From contig NZ_JAINVZ010000011.1 of the NCBI RefSeq assembly GCF_019890615.1, positions 1 through 64,000 on the forward strand: a DNA stretch of 64,000 bases, written 5' to 3'. This DNA is from Streptantibioticus parmotrematis (GTDB taxonomy: Bacteria; Actinomycetota; Actinomycetes; Streptomycetales; Streptomycetaceae). Below, piece after piece: positions 15,282 through 24,019 of this stretch (positions are counted from its first letter, which is position 1; the number at the start of each line of letters is the position of its first letter). Both the position numbers and the translations under genes were made by a program. The notes under the pieces are model-generated. The model worked only from the letters and a program-made list of their open reading frames with translations. It was not told the DNA's origin and did not search any database.

Positions 15282-16546
15282 CGCACGACCTCCCCCAGCA
15301 CCCGCGCCGCCCGCAGCGCGTCCGCGTACCGCGTGTACAGCGGCGTGAAGCCGAAGCGCAGTATGTCGGGGCGGCGGTGGTCGCCGACCACGCCGCGCCG
15401 GATCAGCTCGGCCATGACCGCGCCCGCGTCCCGGTGCCGCAGCGATATCTGGCTGCCGCGCTCGGCGTGCGCCGCGGGCGTGACCGACTCGACCTGCCCG
15501 GCCGGCACCAGCGCGGCCACGCAGTCGAGGAAGAAGTCGGTCAGGGCCAGGCTCTTGGCCCGCACCTCCTCGACCGCCACGCCGTCCCAGACGTCGAGCG
15601 CGGCGTCCAGCGCCATCATCGACAGGATGTCCGGGGTGCCGACCCGGCCGCGCGTCGCGCCGTCGGCGGGCGTGTACCCGGCGGCCATGCCGAACGGGTC
15701 GGCGTGCGAGGTCCAGCCCGGCAGCGGCGAGTCGAAGCGCGGTTGCAGGTCGCGCCGCACGTACAGGTACGCGGGCGCGCCCGGGCCGCCGTTGAGGAAC
15801 TTGTAGGTGCAGCCCACCGCGAGGTCGACGCCGTGCGCGTCCAGCCCGACCGGCAGGGCGCCCGCGCTGTGGCACAGGTCCCACACCACGACGGCGCCCG
15901 CGGCGTGCGCGGCGGCGGTGGTGCCGGGCAGGTCGTGCAGCCTGCCGGTGCGGTAGTCGACGTGGTTGACCAGCGCGACGGCGGTGCGCGGGCCGACCGC
16001 GTCCGCCACCGCGGAGGCCGGGACGGGACGCACGGTGTGGCCGGTGAGGCGGGCGGCGGCGGTCGCGATGTAGCCGTCGGTCGGGAAGGTCGCCTCGTCC
16101 ACCAGGATCTCGTCGCGCTCAGGACCCGCGAGGCGGGCGGCGGCGACCACGGCCTTGAAGACGTTGACGCTGGTGGAGTCGCCGACCACGACCTGACCGC
16201 TCGCGGCGCCGATCAGCGCGCCGACGCGGTCGCCGATCCGCTCCGGCGCGTCCCACCAGCCGCTCTCGTCCCAGGAGCGGATGCGCAACGAGCCCCACTC
16301 GCGCTCGATGACGTCCAGCAGCCTGGGGCCGACGCCGGACGGCAGCGCGCCCAGCGAGTTGCCGTCCAGGTAGGTGACCTCGTCCAGGGTGAAGCGCTCG
16401 CGGACCTTCGCGAGCGGGTCGCGGGCGTCGAGGTCCGCGGCGCGGGCGGTCAGGGCGGCGTCATCGCCGCGAACGGCCGCGGGCTCGGAGGCGGCTGCGG
16501 GCTCAGAAGCGGCTTCGGACTCGGGGGCGGCTGCGGGCTCAGACAT
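15278..16546 (-). CDS. kynU: Kynureninase
   Basis: 422 residues. This PLP enzyme cleaves kynurenine to anthranilate and alanine. The domain starts near residue 30 (LTARAADLDARDPLAKVRERF), with YLDGNSLGALP (59-69), GDSTSVNVFK (122-131), VWDLCHSAGA (221-230) and the Schiff-base lysine in CTYKFLNGGPGAP (K249). The first 25 residues are an Ala/Glu/Ser/Pro repeat (about three copies of SEPAAA) not found in the core family. The start overlaps the kynA stop by eight bases, so expression is coupled. No kynurenine 3-monooxygenase is seen nearby, pointing to the anthranilate branch. Confidence 0.97.
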   Translation of the reverse strand: MSEPAAAPESEAASEPAAASEPAAVRGDDAALTARAADLDARDPLAKVRERFTLDEVTYLDGNSLGALPSGVGPRLLDVIEREWGSLRIRSWDESGWWDAPERIGDRVGALIGAASGQVVVGDSTSVNVFKAVVAAARLAGPERDEILVDEATFPTDGYIATAAARLTGHTVRPVPASAVADAVGPRTAVALVNHVDYRTGRLHDLPGTTAAAHAAGAVVVWDLCHSAGALPVGLDAHGVDLAVGCTYKFLNGGPGAPAYLYVRRDLQPRFDSPLPGWTSHADPFGMAAGYTPADGATRGRVGTPDILSMMALDAALDVWDGVAVEEVRAKSLALTDFFLDCVAALVPAGQVESVTPAAHAERGSQISLRHRDAGAVMAELIRRGVVGDHRRPDILRFGFTPLYTRYADALRAARVLGEVVR

Positions 16547-17393
16547 GGCTGCGCGCCGTCCACAGCTCGGGGAAGACGTTCTTCGAGGCGCGCTTCTCCA
16601 GCCACGCCACGCCCGCGGAGCCCCCGGTGCCGGTCTTGGCGCCCATCGCGCGCCGGGTCGCCACCAGGTGGTCGTTGCGCCAGCGCCAGACCAGCTCGGC
16701 GACCTCGGTCAGCACCTCACCGAGCCGTACCAGGTCGCTGTCCTGGTCACCGGTGTAGATCTCCTGCCAGGCGCGCTCGACCGCCGGGTCGTGCTCGTGG
16801 CGGGCGGTGAGGTCGGCGGGCAGGGATATCTCGTGACCGCGGCGGGCCAGGAAGCGCAGCACCTCGTCGTACAGGCTCGGCTGGTGCAGCGCCTTCTCCA
16901 GCTCGGCGTGCACCCGCGGCGCGCCCCGGTGCGGGACCAGCATCGACGCGGACTTCTCGCCCAGCAGGAACTCCAGCCTGCGGTACATCGCCGACTGGAA
17001 ACCGGAGCCCTCGCCGAGCGCGGCGCGGTAGGAGTTGAACTGCGCCGGGGTCAGGTGGGCCAGCGGCTGCCAGGAGGCGTTGAGCGACTGGAGTTCGTAG
17101 ACGCTGCGCCGCAGCGCGGCCATCGCGGTGGGCAGGTCGTCGGCGGCGAGCGCGGTGGACGCGGTCTCCCACTCGTGGACGAGCACGGTGAACCACAACT
17201 CCATGACCTGCGTGGTCACCAGGAAGACCATCTCGCCGGGGTCGTCGGAGAGCGGGTGCTGCAAATGGGTGAGGACGTCGGCCTTCACGTAGTCCTCGTA
17301 CGGCGTGGTGCCCTGGAAGTCCAGGTTCGGGTCCACGGCAGCGCCCTGCGGGCCTTCCGGGGCGGTGGCGTCGGGCAAGGGACGATGGGACAT
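16539..17393 (-). CDS. kynA: Tryptophan 2,3-dioxygenase
   Basis: 284 residues, the usual length. It opens L-tryptophan to N-formylkynurenine with heme iron. Typical segments are TPYEDYVKADVLTHLQHPLS near residues 30-48, MVFLVTTQVMELWFTVLVHE (55-74), and the C-terminal WRWRNDHLVATRRAMGAK-TGTGGS block with the heme ligand H242 and GTGGS at 255-259. ATG at 17393 is chosen: GAGGAGA lies at the right spacing, while the upstream extension is low-complexity. It is the first gene of the operon kynA-kynU-hydrolase-P450, all overlapping or abutting. Confidence 0.97.
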   Translation of the reverse strand: MSHRPLPDATAPEGPQGAAVDPNLDFQGTTPYEDYVKADVLTHLQHPLSDDPGEMVFLVTTQVMELWFTVLVHEWETASTALAADDLPTAMAALRRSVYELQSLNASWQPLAHLTPAQFNSYRAALGEGSGFQSAMYRRLEFLLGEKSASMLVPHRGAPRVHAELEKALHQPSLYDEVLRFLARRGHEISLPADLTARHEHDPAVERAWQEIYTGDQDSDLVRLGEVLTEVAELVWRWRNDHLVATRRAMGAKTGTGGSAGVAWLEKRASKNVFPELWTARSHV

Positions 17394-17583
17394 CGCTGTC
17401 TCCTCGATCGTGCTACCGGGTAGCGGTCCGCCCCTTCCGTCGTCGGCATCGGAGCCCCGGTCCCCTCGGGCCACAGCGGCGTACCGGACGCTGCGCCGGG
17501 CCCACCCGCATCATTCTTCGATCTCCGCGCCACGGCAAGACCTGTCCGGTGAGCCGGTCACCGGACAGGTCGATGAGGAACGC

Positions 17584-17997
17584 TCAGGTGAGCGTGTCCG
17601 CGGCGGTGGGCGAGGAGTCGCGCAGGAAGGCGGAGCAGCGCTCGTACTCCTCGTCCTCCCCGATCGCCTGCGCGGCGCGGGCCAGCGCGTGCAGGGCGCG
17701 CAGGAAGCCCCGGTTCGGCTCGTGCTCGAACGGGACCGGGCCGTGGCCCTTCCAGCCGCTGCGCCGCAGCGCGTCGAGGCCGCGGTGGTAGCCGGTCCTG
17801 GCGTACGCGTAGGACTCGACGACGCGGCCCGCCTCGAAGGCGTCGTCGGCCAGCTGCGCCCAGGCGAGCGAGGACGACGGGTACTTCGCGGCGACCTCGG
17901 AGGGCGCGGCCCCCGAGGCGAGCAGCTCGCGCGGCTCGGGGTCGTCGGGCAGGTGGGTCGGGGGCGGGCCCCCGAGCAGGTTCTCGTGAATCGACAT
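17584..17997 (-). CDS. DUF3151 family protein
   Basis: 137 residues, starting MSIHENLLGGPPPTHLPDDPEP. The body is a run of helices (SSLAWAQLADDAFEAGRVVESYAYARTGYHRGLDALR) reminiscent of TPR packing, followed by RRSGWKGHGPVPFEHEPNRGFLRAL. This arrangement is characteristic of actinobacterial DUF3151 proteins. Soluble, function unknown. It often sits beside fba in Streptomyces, as here; the aldolase gene starts upstream on the same strand with a terminator between, so it is probably transcribed separately. Confidence 0.85.
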   Translation of the reverse strand: MSIHENLLGGPPPTHLPDDPEPRELLASGAAPSEVAAKYPSSSLAWAQLADDAFEAGRVVESYAYARTGYHRGLDALRRSGWKGHGPVPFEHEPNRGFLRALHALARAAQAIGEDEEYERCSAFLRDSSPTAADTLT

Positions 17998-18096
17998 GCG
18001 TTCCAGTCTGCCGCGTCCCGCCCGTCGCGCGTCACCCAGCGGTCACCTGGCCCCGGGCCCGGGCGCCGAGCGGGGGTCCGGCCCCCGCATGCGAAC

Positions 18097-18129
18097 GGTC
18101 CCGCTCCCGGCCGTGCCGGAGGCGGGACC
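18097..18129 (-). terminator. Hairpin downstream of fba
   Basis: GGTCCCGC (18097-18104) pairs with GCGGGACC (18122-18129), extended by inner pairing of the GC-rich loop. It begins 21 bases after the fba stop. Confidence 0.65.
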
Positions 18130-18149
18130 GCCGCGGGTGCGGGCAGGCG

Positions 18150-19172
18150 TCAGCCGATCCTCTGGCCGGCCGAGCGCAGGTTCTGGGTGGCGGTGACCAC
18201 GCGGGCGGCCATGCCGGCCTCCGCGGCCTTGCCCCAGGTACGCGGGTCGTAGGTCTTCTTGTCGCCGACCTCGCCGTCGATCTTCAGCACACCGTCGTAG
18301 TGGGTGAACATGTGCGCCGCCACCGGGCGGGTGAAGGCGTACTGGGTGTCGGTGTCGAGGTTCATCTTGACGACACCGTTCTCCAGCGCCTCGTTGATCT
18401 CCTCGATCGTGGAGCCGGAGCCGCCGTGGAAGACGAAGTCGAACGGGCGCTGCTTGCCGTACTTCTCGCCCACCGCGTCCTGGAGCTCCTTGAGGATCGA
18501 GGGGCGCAGCACGACGTTGCCCGGCTTGTAGACGCCGTGGACGTTGCCGAACGAGGCGGCCAGCAGGTAGCGGCCCTTCTCGCCCAGGCCGACCGCCTCG
18601 GCGGTGCGGAACGCGTCGTCGACCGAGGTGTACAGCTTGTCGTTGATCTCGTGGCTGACGCCGTCCTCCTCGCCGCCGGTCGGGGTGATCTCCATCTCCA
18701 GGACGATCTTCGCCTTGGCGGCCTCGGCCAGCAGCTCCTGCGCGATGGCGAGGTTGTCGGCGAGGTTCTCCGCCGAGCCGTCCCACATGTGCGACTGGAA
18801 CAGCGGGTTGCGGCCCTTGGCGACCCGCTCCTGCGACACCGCGATCAGCGGACGTACGTAGCCGTCGAGCTTGTCCTTCGGGCAGTGGTCGGTGTGCAGC
18901 GCGATGTTGACCGGGTACTTCTCGGCGACGACGTGCGCGAACTCCGCCAGCGCGACCGCGCCGGTGACCATGTCCTTCTTGTACTGACCGCCCAGGAACT
19001 CCGCACCACCGGTGGAGATCTGCACGATGCCGTCGCTCTCCGCCTCGGCGAAGCCGCGCAGCGCGGCGTGCAGCGTCTGGGACGACGTCACGTTGATGGC
19101 CGGGTAGGCGAACCCGCCTGCCTTCGCCCGGTCGAGCATCTCGTTGTAGACCTCGGGGGTTGCGATGGGCAT
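18150..19172 (-). CDS. fba: Class II fructose-bisphosphate aldolase
   Basis: 340 residues. Reversible cleavage of fructose 1,6-bisphosphate in glycolysis/gluconeogenesis, zinc-dependent. It begins MPIATPEVYNEML. Zinc-site and catalytic segments present are NIALHTDHCPKDK, LEMEITPTGGEEDGV, ASFGNVHGVYKPG and FVFHGGSGST, and a late KMNLDTDTQYAFTRPV. The ATG at 19172 gives the normal length; the longer frame to 19274 runs into the leader. It is preceded by a region holding a parS site and followed by its own hairpin. Confidence 0.97.
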   Translation of the reverse strand: MPIATPEVYNEMLDRAKAGGFAYPAINVTSSQTLHAALRGFAEAESDGIVQISTGGAEFLGGQYKKDMVTGAVALAEFAHVVAEKYPVNIALHTDHCPKDKLDGYVRPLIAVSQERVAKGRNPLFQSHMWDGSAENLADNLAIAQELLAEAAKAKIVLEMEITPTGGEEDGVSHEINDKLYTSVDDAFRTAEAVGLGEKGRYLLAASFGNVHGVYKPGNVVLRPSILKELQDAVGEKYGKQRPFDFVFHGGSGSTIEEINEALENGVVKMNLDTDTQYAFTRPVAAHMFTHYDGVLKIDGEVGDKKTYDPRTWGKAAEAGMAARVVTATQNLRSAGQRIG

Positions 19173-19279
19173 GTGTCCGCTCCTTGAGGTGTGCGGGTAC
19201 GTAGTGCAGACGTGACGTCGTCGTCGCCCACATCTTCCCAGACTCCCCACGATGGTCCACCCACCCTCTAGCACACAAA

Positions 19280-19325
19280 CGAGGGTGCGATCGCCGTTTC
19301 ACGTGAAACAACGACCGCACCCTCG
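19280..19325 (-). terminator. pyrE terminator with parS in its loop
   Basis: CGAGGGTGCG (19280-19289) is the exact inverted repeat of CGCACCCTCG (19316-19325). The stem lies 46 bases after the pyrE stop and upstream of fba. The 26-base loop contains a complete 14-bp parS palindrome, which could itself pair. Confidence 0.65.
19296..19309. promoter_or_regulatory. parS centromere site (ParB binding)
   Basis: The sequence GTTTCACGTGAAAC matches the conserved bacterial parS palindrome at all 14 core positions; the flanks are C and A, so one outer position of the 16-bp form differs. ParB loads at such sites and spreads to organise the origin region. In Streptomyces they occur in many copies within a few hundred kilobases of oriC, so the window should be on the origin-proximal part of the chromosome. 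It sits in the loop of the pyrE terminator. Confidence 0.85.
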
Positions 19326-19370
19326 TCGGTGCAGGTCAGCGCCAGGTTGACGGGCCCGGGGAGCCGGGGG

Positions 19371-19910
19371 TCAGCCCAGATCGAGGTCCGTCAGGTCGTA
19401 CACCGTGACGTACGGCAGACCGGCCTTCTCGATCGCCGGGGCGGCGCCGCGCTCGACGATGACGGCGACCGCCACGACCTCGGCGCCCGCCTCGCGTGCC
19501 GCCTCGACCGCGGTGAGCGGCGAGCCGCCGGTGGTCGAGGTGTCCTCCACCACCAGCACGCGGCGGCCCTTGATGTCCGGGCCCTCGATGCGGCGCTGCA
19601 TGCCGTGCGTCTTCTGCGCCTTGCGGACCACGAAGGCGTCCAGCCCGCGGCCCCGGGCGGCGGCCGCGTGCAGCATCGACGTGGCGACCGGGTCGGCGCC
19701 GAGGGTGAGGCCGCCCACCGCGTCGTACTCCAGGTGGGCGGTCGCGTCCAGCATGACCTGACCGACCAGCGGAGCGGCCTCGCCGTCGAGCGTGATGCGG
19801 CGCAGGTCGATGTAGTAGTCGGATTCCAGCCCCGAGGAGAGCGTCACCTTGCCGTGGACCACGGCCTTGTCCTTGATCTGCCGCAGCAGGGCGTCACGGG
19901 CTTCAGTCAT
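19371..19910 (-). CDS. pyrE: Orotate phosphoribosyltransferase
   Basis: 179 residues. It transfers orotate to PRPP to give OMP in pyrimidine synthesis. The substrate segment KVTLSSGLESDYYIDLRR and the PRPP loop RVLVVEDTSTTGGSPL are intact, with AFVVRKAQKTHGMQRRIEG between them. ATG at 19910 gives the family length; an in-frame GTG at 19940 would add ten residues and cannot be excluded because the ribosome-binding site is weak at both. It follows the aldose-epimerase gene on the same strand (66 bases) and may be cotranscribed with it. Confidence 0.95.
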   Translation of the reverse strand: MTEARDALLRQIKDKAVVHGKVTLSSGLESDYYIDLRRITLDGEAAPLVGQVMLDATAHLEYDAVGGLTLGADPVATSMLHAAAARGRGLDAFVVRKAQKTHGMQRRIEGPDIKGRRVLVVEDTSTTGGSPLTAVEAAREAGAEVVAVAVIVERGAAPAIEKAGLPYVTVYDLTDLDLG

Positions 19911-19976
19911 GGTCACGAGGTTATCCAAAACGTGGTTCACATAGTGCCGTCGGGCGCCCTGCGACCGACCGCCCTA

Positions 19977-20792
19977 CTAGCCCAGCCGCTCCCAGGTGAA
20001 CGAGGCCGTGATCTCCAGCGGGTCGATCTTCGTGACCAGCCGGGGGCAGGTGTTCAGGCCGTTGGGCGGGCCGGACTGCGGCTCGACGCAGACCGCCTCG
20101 GGCTGCTCGTCGTAGACCACGACCCACGGCGTGGGGCTGGTGACCCGCAGCCGCAGCTGCTCCGGCCAGGTCAGCGCGACGTCGACGCCGTCCGGCATGC
20201 CGAAGCAGTCGTCCCAGGGGCCGGGGCGCGGTTCGATGCGGTCGCCGGTGGGCAGGTGGTCGGCGCCGCGCTCCTCCTGCCAGACCGGGGAGAAGTCCAC
20301 GGCGACGTCCTCGCCGCCGAGGTTGCGGCGGAACCACGGGTGCCAGCCGGCCTGCGCGGGGAAGGAATCGTCGGCGGTCTCGACGCCCATGGTCAGCCGC
20401 AGGCTGTCGGGCGTCAGCTCGAAGGACTGCACGACGCGGCCGGGGTACGGCCACGGTTCGGCGAGCTCGTACGAGAAGACGGCCTCGTTCTCCTCCAGGG
20501 ACGGCAGCCGGTCCCACGCGACGTCCCGGCCGGTGCCGTGGATGGCGTGCGGGGCTGCGTTGATCGGCAGCTGGTGGGTCACGCCACCGTTGCGGAAGCG
20601 GCCCTGCGCGGTGCGGCCGCACCACGGGACCATGGGGAAGCAGCCGTAGTGGTCGCCCTGGCGCAGCAGCTCCAGGCCGCCGACCCGCAGGCTCGCGATG
20701 CGGCAGCCCGCGGCGGGCAGGATGGTCACCTCGGCGTCGCCCGCGGTGAGGCGGACGGAGGGCGCGCCGGACGCCCCGGGAGTCTCGGTCAT
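19977..20792 (-). CDS. Aldose 1-epimerase (galactose mutarotase) family protein
   Basis: 271 residues with the all-beta mutarotase fold. Visible elements are RLTAGDAEVTILPAAGCRIAS at the start, PMVPWCGRTAQGRFRNGG, AAPHAIHGTGRDVAWD (a catalytic His candidate in HAIHG), QAGWHPWFRRNL (second His) and a late acid in the VVYDEQPEAVCVEP segment. It interconverts anomers of aldoses or related sugar phosphates; the exact sugar is not clear. It lies nine bases after the SRPBCC gene and 66 before pyrE on the same strand. Confidence 0.88.
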   Translation of the reverse strand: MTETPGASGAPSVRLTAGDAEVTILPAAGCRIASLRVGGLELLRQGDHYGCFPMVPWCGRTAQGRFRNGGVTHQLPINAAPHAIHGTGRDVAWDRLPSLEENEAVFSYELAEPWPYPGRVVQSFELTPDSLRLTMGVETADDSFPAQAGWHPWFRRNLGGEDVAVDFSPVWQEERGADHLPTGDRIEPRPGPWDDCFGMPDGVDVALTWPEQLRLRVTSPTPWVVVYDEQPEAVCVEPQSGPPNGLNTCPRLVTKIDPLEITASFTWERLG

Positions 20793-20801
20793 ACCGCGAA
20801 T

Positions 20802-21620
20802 CTACCGGCGCCGCCGCAGCACCCGGCCCACCACGACCGCCGACGCCAGCAGTGCCGCCGCGGCCGGGGCGGCCCAGCGCAGGGTGTCGGTCGCCGAACC
20901 GGTCTCCGGCGCGGGCACGGGGGCGTACCGCCCGCGCGGCGGCGCGTGGTCGACCTCCTCCGCGCTGCGGCCGATCATCGTGCGGCGGGCGTGCGCGGCC
21001 TCGGCGGGCGGCTCGTCGCCGTCGGGGCCGGTCCCGCGCAGGTCGTCCTCGATCTCGGCCACCGTCTCCGGCACCTCGACCCCGAGCGCGGCGACCCCGT
21101 CGTCGTCCCCCTCGTCCTCCTCGTCCCCCTCACCAGGGGTGTCGGACGCGTCCTCGGCCGGCTCGGCGGGCTCGGGCAGGGTGACCGGCTCGGCCTGGAG
21201 GTCGGTGGTCAGATCGCTGACGAAACGCTCCAGCAGGCGCCGCCCGGAGGCCTCCGTGGTCGCCTCGTCGTACTCCGTCAGCCGCCCGTCGGCCTGCACG
21301 GCACCGGAGAAGTCCATCCGGGTGCCGCCCTCCTCCGGGTCGAGCCCGATGACCAGGGCGACCTTGATCGCGCCGGTACCGCGCGCCTCGGTGCCCTCGC
21401 CCTCGATCTCGAAGCCGCCGTCGCAGGCGGCGATGCGCAGCGAGCCGCGGTACGTGATCGTGGAACCCCCTATCCGCAACCGCAGCCGCCCCGCGAGCGT
21501 GCCGGTGGGCGAGGCGTCGTCGCGTTGCAACGCGGACACGCAGCGCGCCACCCGGTCCGGCTCGGTCAGCGCCTGCCGGACGACCTCCACCGGGAACGGA
21601 ACGAACGCCTCATGCTCCAT
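20802..21620 (-). CDS. SRPBCC (CoxG-like) domain protein with C-terminal membrane anchor
   Basis: 272 residues. Residues 1-140 form an SRPBCC/START-like lipid-binding fold (EHEAFVPFPVEVVRQALTEPDRVARCV opening, then alternating strands and the long C-terminal helix GRRLLERFVSDLTTDLQ). A strongly acidic, disordered segment (about 155-190, GEGDEEDEGDDDG) follows, then one transmembrane helix near the end (LRWAAPAAAALLASAVVVGRV) and a basic RRRR tail. So the domain sits on the cytosolic face of the membrane, presumably binding a hydrophobic ligand. Carbon-monoxide-dehydrogenase-subunit-G-like domains share this look. ATG at 21620 removes a nine-residue extension. Confidence 0.8.
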   Translation of the reverse strand: MEHEAFVPFPVEVVRQALTEPDRVARCVSALQRDDASPTGTLAGRLRLRIGGSTITYRGSLRIAACDGGFEIEGEGTEARGTGAIKVALVIGLDPEEGGTRMDFSGAVQADGRLTEYDEATTEASGRRLLERFVSDLTTDLQAEPVTLPEPAEPAEDASDTPGEGDEEDEGDDDGVAALGVEVPETVAEIEDDLRGTGPDGDEPPAEAAHARRTMIGRSAEEVDHAPPRGRYAPVPAPETGSATDTLRWAAPAAAALLASAVVVGRVLRRRR

Positions 21621-21747
21621 ACCGGCTGAGCCTACCCACTGGTTCACGGCTCAGGCAGCGTCCGCGCACCGCGTTCCGGCGTGCCGCGCCACCGCCCCGT
21701 CCGACCGCCCGCGCCGCCGCCACGCCCGACCCCCGTCCCCGTTCCCT

Positions 21748-21783
21748 TCAACGTCCCCGTCAACGTCCCCGTCAACGTCCCCC
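21748..21783. repeat. Short tandem repeat, 12-bp unit
   Basis: Three head-to-tail copies of TCAACGTCCCCG followed by a diverged fourth (TCGACATCCCCG), lying just past the stop of the spermidine-synthase-like gene. The unit length keeps frame but no gene covers it on either strand. Confidence 0.85.
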
Positions 21784-21816
21784 TCGACATCCCCGTCCCC
21801 GTCCTCGTCCACGGAC

Positions 21817-23358
21817 TCACGGATACCGCGGCCGCATCAGCGTCGACGGCGGCAGCCCGCGCATCGCCGAGCGCCGGGCCGCCGCGACCGCCGACCGCAG
21901 CCCGGCCGCCGTCAGCGACCGCAGCGGGGGCGCGTCCGGCGCGAGTCGCGGCGTGACCGGGGTGCGCGCCGCGAGCACGTACCCCCAGCGCCCGCCGATC
22001 CAGTAGTCGGCCGTGCGCAGGCCCGCCGCCCGCACCGTCGCGTCCAGCGTCCAGAAGCGGCGGGCGTTCGCGGGCGACCCGGCGTCCACCGCCAGCCGCC
22101 CGCCCGGGGCGAGCGCGCCCGCCGCGAGCCCGTAGAACTCCTCGGCGTAGCCGCGTTCCGCCGAGAGCGCGGCGCCGGGCGCGGGCAGGTCCTCGATGAC
22201 GACGTCGTACGGCGGGTAGCCGCCCGCACGGTACGCCCGCAGCCAGTCGAAGGGGTCGGCCGTCACGACGTGGACCCGGGGGTCCGCGAAGGCGTCCCGG
22301 TCCAGGGCGCGCAGCCCGGGGTCGGTGCGGGCGGCGCGCACCAGGGCGGCGTCCGGCTCGACCACGGTGACCAGGAGGGTGTCGCGGTAGCGCAGCACCT
22401 CGCGCAGCGCCAGCCCGTCCCCGCCGCCCAGGATCAGCACCGCGCGGCGCGGCCCGGCCATCGCGGGGTGCACCAGCGCCTGGTGGTCGCGGTACTCGTC
22501 GCCGCCGCTGACCGTGAGCCGCCCGTCGACGAACAGCCGCAGCCCCCGGCCCCCGTGCGAGCCGGTCAGCACGACCCGCTGTCCCTCGCCGCCGGGCGCC
22601 GGGCGGGCCGAGCCGCCGTAGACCGCGCGTTGCGCCGCGCGCTGGAACGGTGTGGCGCACACCGCGGCGACCGCGAGCGCGGCCAGCACGCCCGCGGTGA
22701 CGCTCAGCAGCGCGCGCCGGGCCCGCCCGGACAGGTCGCCCCGGAAGAGCCCCCAGGCCATCGCGCCGCCCGCGCCCGCGTTCACCGCGCCGGTCAGCAG
22801 CACCCCGGTGAGCTGGCCGAGGAACGGCAGCAGGACGAACGGGAAGACCAGGCCGCCGACGAGCGCGCCCACGTAGTCGGCGGCGAACACCTCGGCGACC
22901 GCGCCGGCCGCGTCCTGCCCGCGGATGCGCTGGATCAGCGTCATCAGCAGCGGCACCTCGGCGCCGGTCAGCAGCCCGATGGTGAAGGCGAACGCGGCCA
23001 GCGCGGGCCACGACTGCCCCAGCCAGGCGAAGGTCGCGTACAGCGCCATCGACGACAGCCCGCCGGTCAGCGCGAGCGCGGACTCCACGGCGGCGAAGCC
23101 CACCACGGCACGGCAGCGCAGCCGCTTGGCCAGCAGCGAGCCGACGCCCATCGCGAAGACCATCACGGACAGCACGACGGAGGCGTCGGTGACCGGATCG
23201 CCCGAGACGTACGAGCCGAGCGCGACGAGTTCCAGCTCGTACACCAGTCCGCAGGCGGCGCACAGGAACACCGAGCCGAGCACCAGCGCGCGCCCGAACA
23301 CCGCGGGGACGGGCAGCCGCACGGCGGTGGTCGGACGCTGGTCGATCACATCTGTCAC
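21817..23358 (-). CDS. Polyamine aminopropyltransferase-like protein with membrane domain
   Basis: 513 residues. The N-terminal half (about 20-235) contains roughly seven hydrophobic helices, starting with [27 protein letters not shown]. The C-terminal half has the spermidine-synthase/SAM-methyltransferase fold: [43 protein letters not shown] (glycine loop), [11 protein letters not shown] and [11 protein letters not shown]. Membrane-fused spermidine synthases of this type are common in actinobacteria, and many do not make spermidine. The gate Asp of true spermidine synthases (D-x-SDP) is replaced by [11 protein letters not shown] start at 23358. Confidence 0.87.
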   Translation of the reverse strand: MTDVIDQRPTTAVRLPVPAVFGRALVLGSVFLCAACGLVYELELVALGSYVSGDPVTDASVVLSVMVFAMGVGSLLAKRLRCRAVVGFAAVESALALTGGLSSMALYATFAWLGQSWPALAAFAFTIGLLTGAEVPLLMTLIQRIRGQDAAGAVAEVFAADYVGALVGGLVFPFVLLPFLGQLTGVLLTGAVNAGAGGAMAWGLFRGDLSGRARRALLSVTAGVLAALAVAAVCATPFQRAAQRAVYGGSARPAPGGEGQRVVLTGSHGGRGLRLFVDGRLTVSGGDEYRDHQALVHPAMAGPRRAVLILGGGDGLALREVLRYRDTLLVTVVEPDAALVRAARTDPGLRALDRDAFADPRVHVVTADPFDWLRAYRAGGYPPYDVVIEDLPAPGAALSAERGYAEEFYGLAAGALAPGGRLAVDAGSPANARRFWTLDATVRAAGLRTADYWIGGRWGYVLAARTPVTPRLAPDAPPLRSLTAAGLRSAVAAARRSAMRGLPPSTLMRPRYP

Positions 23359-23476
23359 GCTAGGTCACGCCACGCCCGGGGAACCCCCTCGACGGATGGG
23401 CAATTGACGGCATTCCCAAGGGAGTTGAGGACGCGTCGGCCCGCCCGCCGGGGGTCGCGGCGGCGTCCGGCCCGGT

Positions 23477-24019
23477 TCAGGCCAGCCCCGACACCCGGGT
23501 CCTGGTGGCGACCAGCCGCCCTTCCTGCGGGTAGGCGTGCCAGGTGCGCCACTGCACCTCGCCGCCGCCCTCGGGACCGCGCTGCACGAGCATCGCGGTG
23601 AACGCGTTGGGGTCGCCGGGGAAGCGCCCGGCCAGGCCGTTGGGGTGTTCCGCGACGAGCGCCAGCAGTTCCTGGGCCCGCCCGGCGAACGTGCCGCGCG
23701 GCAGGGTCTCGACGCGGGCGGCGAACTCGTACTCCCAGTCGCCGACGCGTTCGGCCACGCCGAGCGGCAGGGGTGTCCTGCTGCCCGGCATACAGGCGAC
23801 GGTCTCGGAACAGCCGCCGCCCAAGGCGTCGACGAGCACCTGGTGGGAGGCGCCGAGCAGCCGCATCTGCACCTGGACCCGGGAGGTGCGGGAGGCACCG
23901 AGGTCCAGGTCGAGGTCGAGATCGACCACGGCGAGCGCCGGCAGCGGTTCCTTTCCCAGGCGCCAGGCCAGGTCCCCGGCGCGGGTATCGGTGTAGGCGG
24001 TCTGGAGGGTGGTGAGCAT
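23477..24019 (-). CDS. DUF2617 family protein
   Basis: 180 residues starting MLTTLQTAYTDTRAGDLAW. The pattern is a beta-rich N-terminus with VQVQMRLLGASHQVLVD, then ETVACMPG, a central YEFAARVETL strand, and LLALVAEHPNGLAGRFPGDP near residue 120. This is the DUF2617 profile as I know it; function is unknown. The VDLDLDLDLGA tract near residue 35 comes from a short GAC/CTC repeat in the DNA. ATG at 24019 is preferred; the longer frame to 24208 is Pro/Arg-rich and lacks family features. Confidence 0.82.
   Translation of the reverse strand: MLTTLQTAYTDTRAGDLAWRLGKEPLPALAVVDLDLDLDLGASRTSRVQVQMRLLGASHQVLVDALGGGCSETVACMPGSRTPLPLGVAERVGDWEYEFAARVETLPRGTFAGRAQELLALVAEHPNGLAGRFPGDPNAFTAMLVQRGPEGGGEVQWRTWHAYPQEGRLVATRTRVSGLA

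Noticed and set aside
12375-15806. An 1143-codon + strand frame through the DAGK-P450-hydrolase region
   Set aside because: It runs across the ends of several real genes on both strands, with Arg/Ala/Gly-rich composition and no domain. It is a shadow of the GC-rich codon bias.
21644-23263. An alternative 539-codon frame on the minus strand over the spermidine-synthase-like gene
   Set aside because: It is a shifted frame of the real gene, with Arg/Gly/Ala-rich composition, ending in the Thr-Gly translation of the 12-bp tandem repeat.
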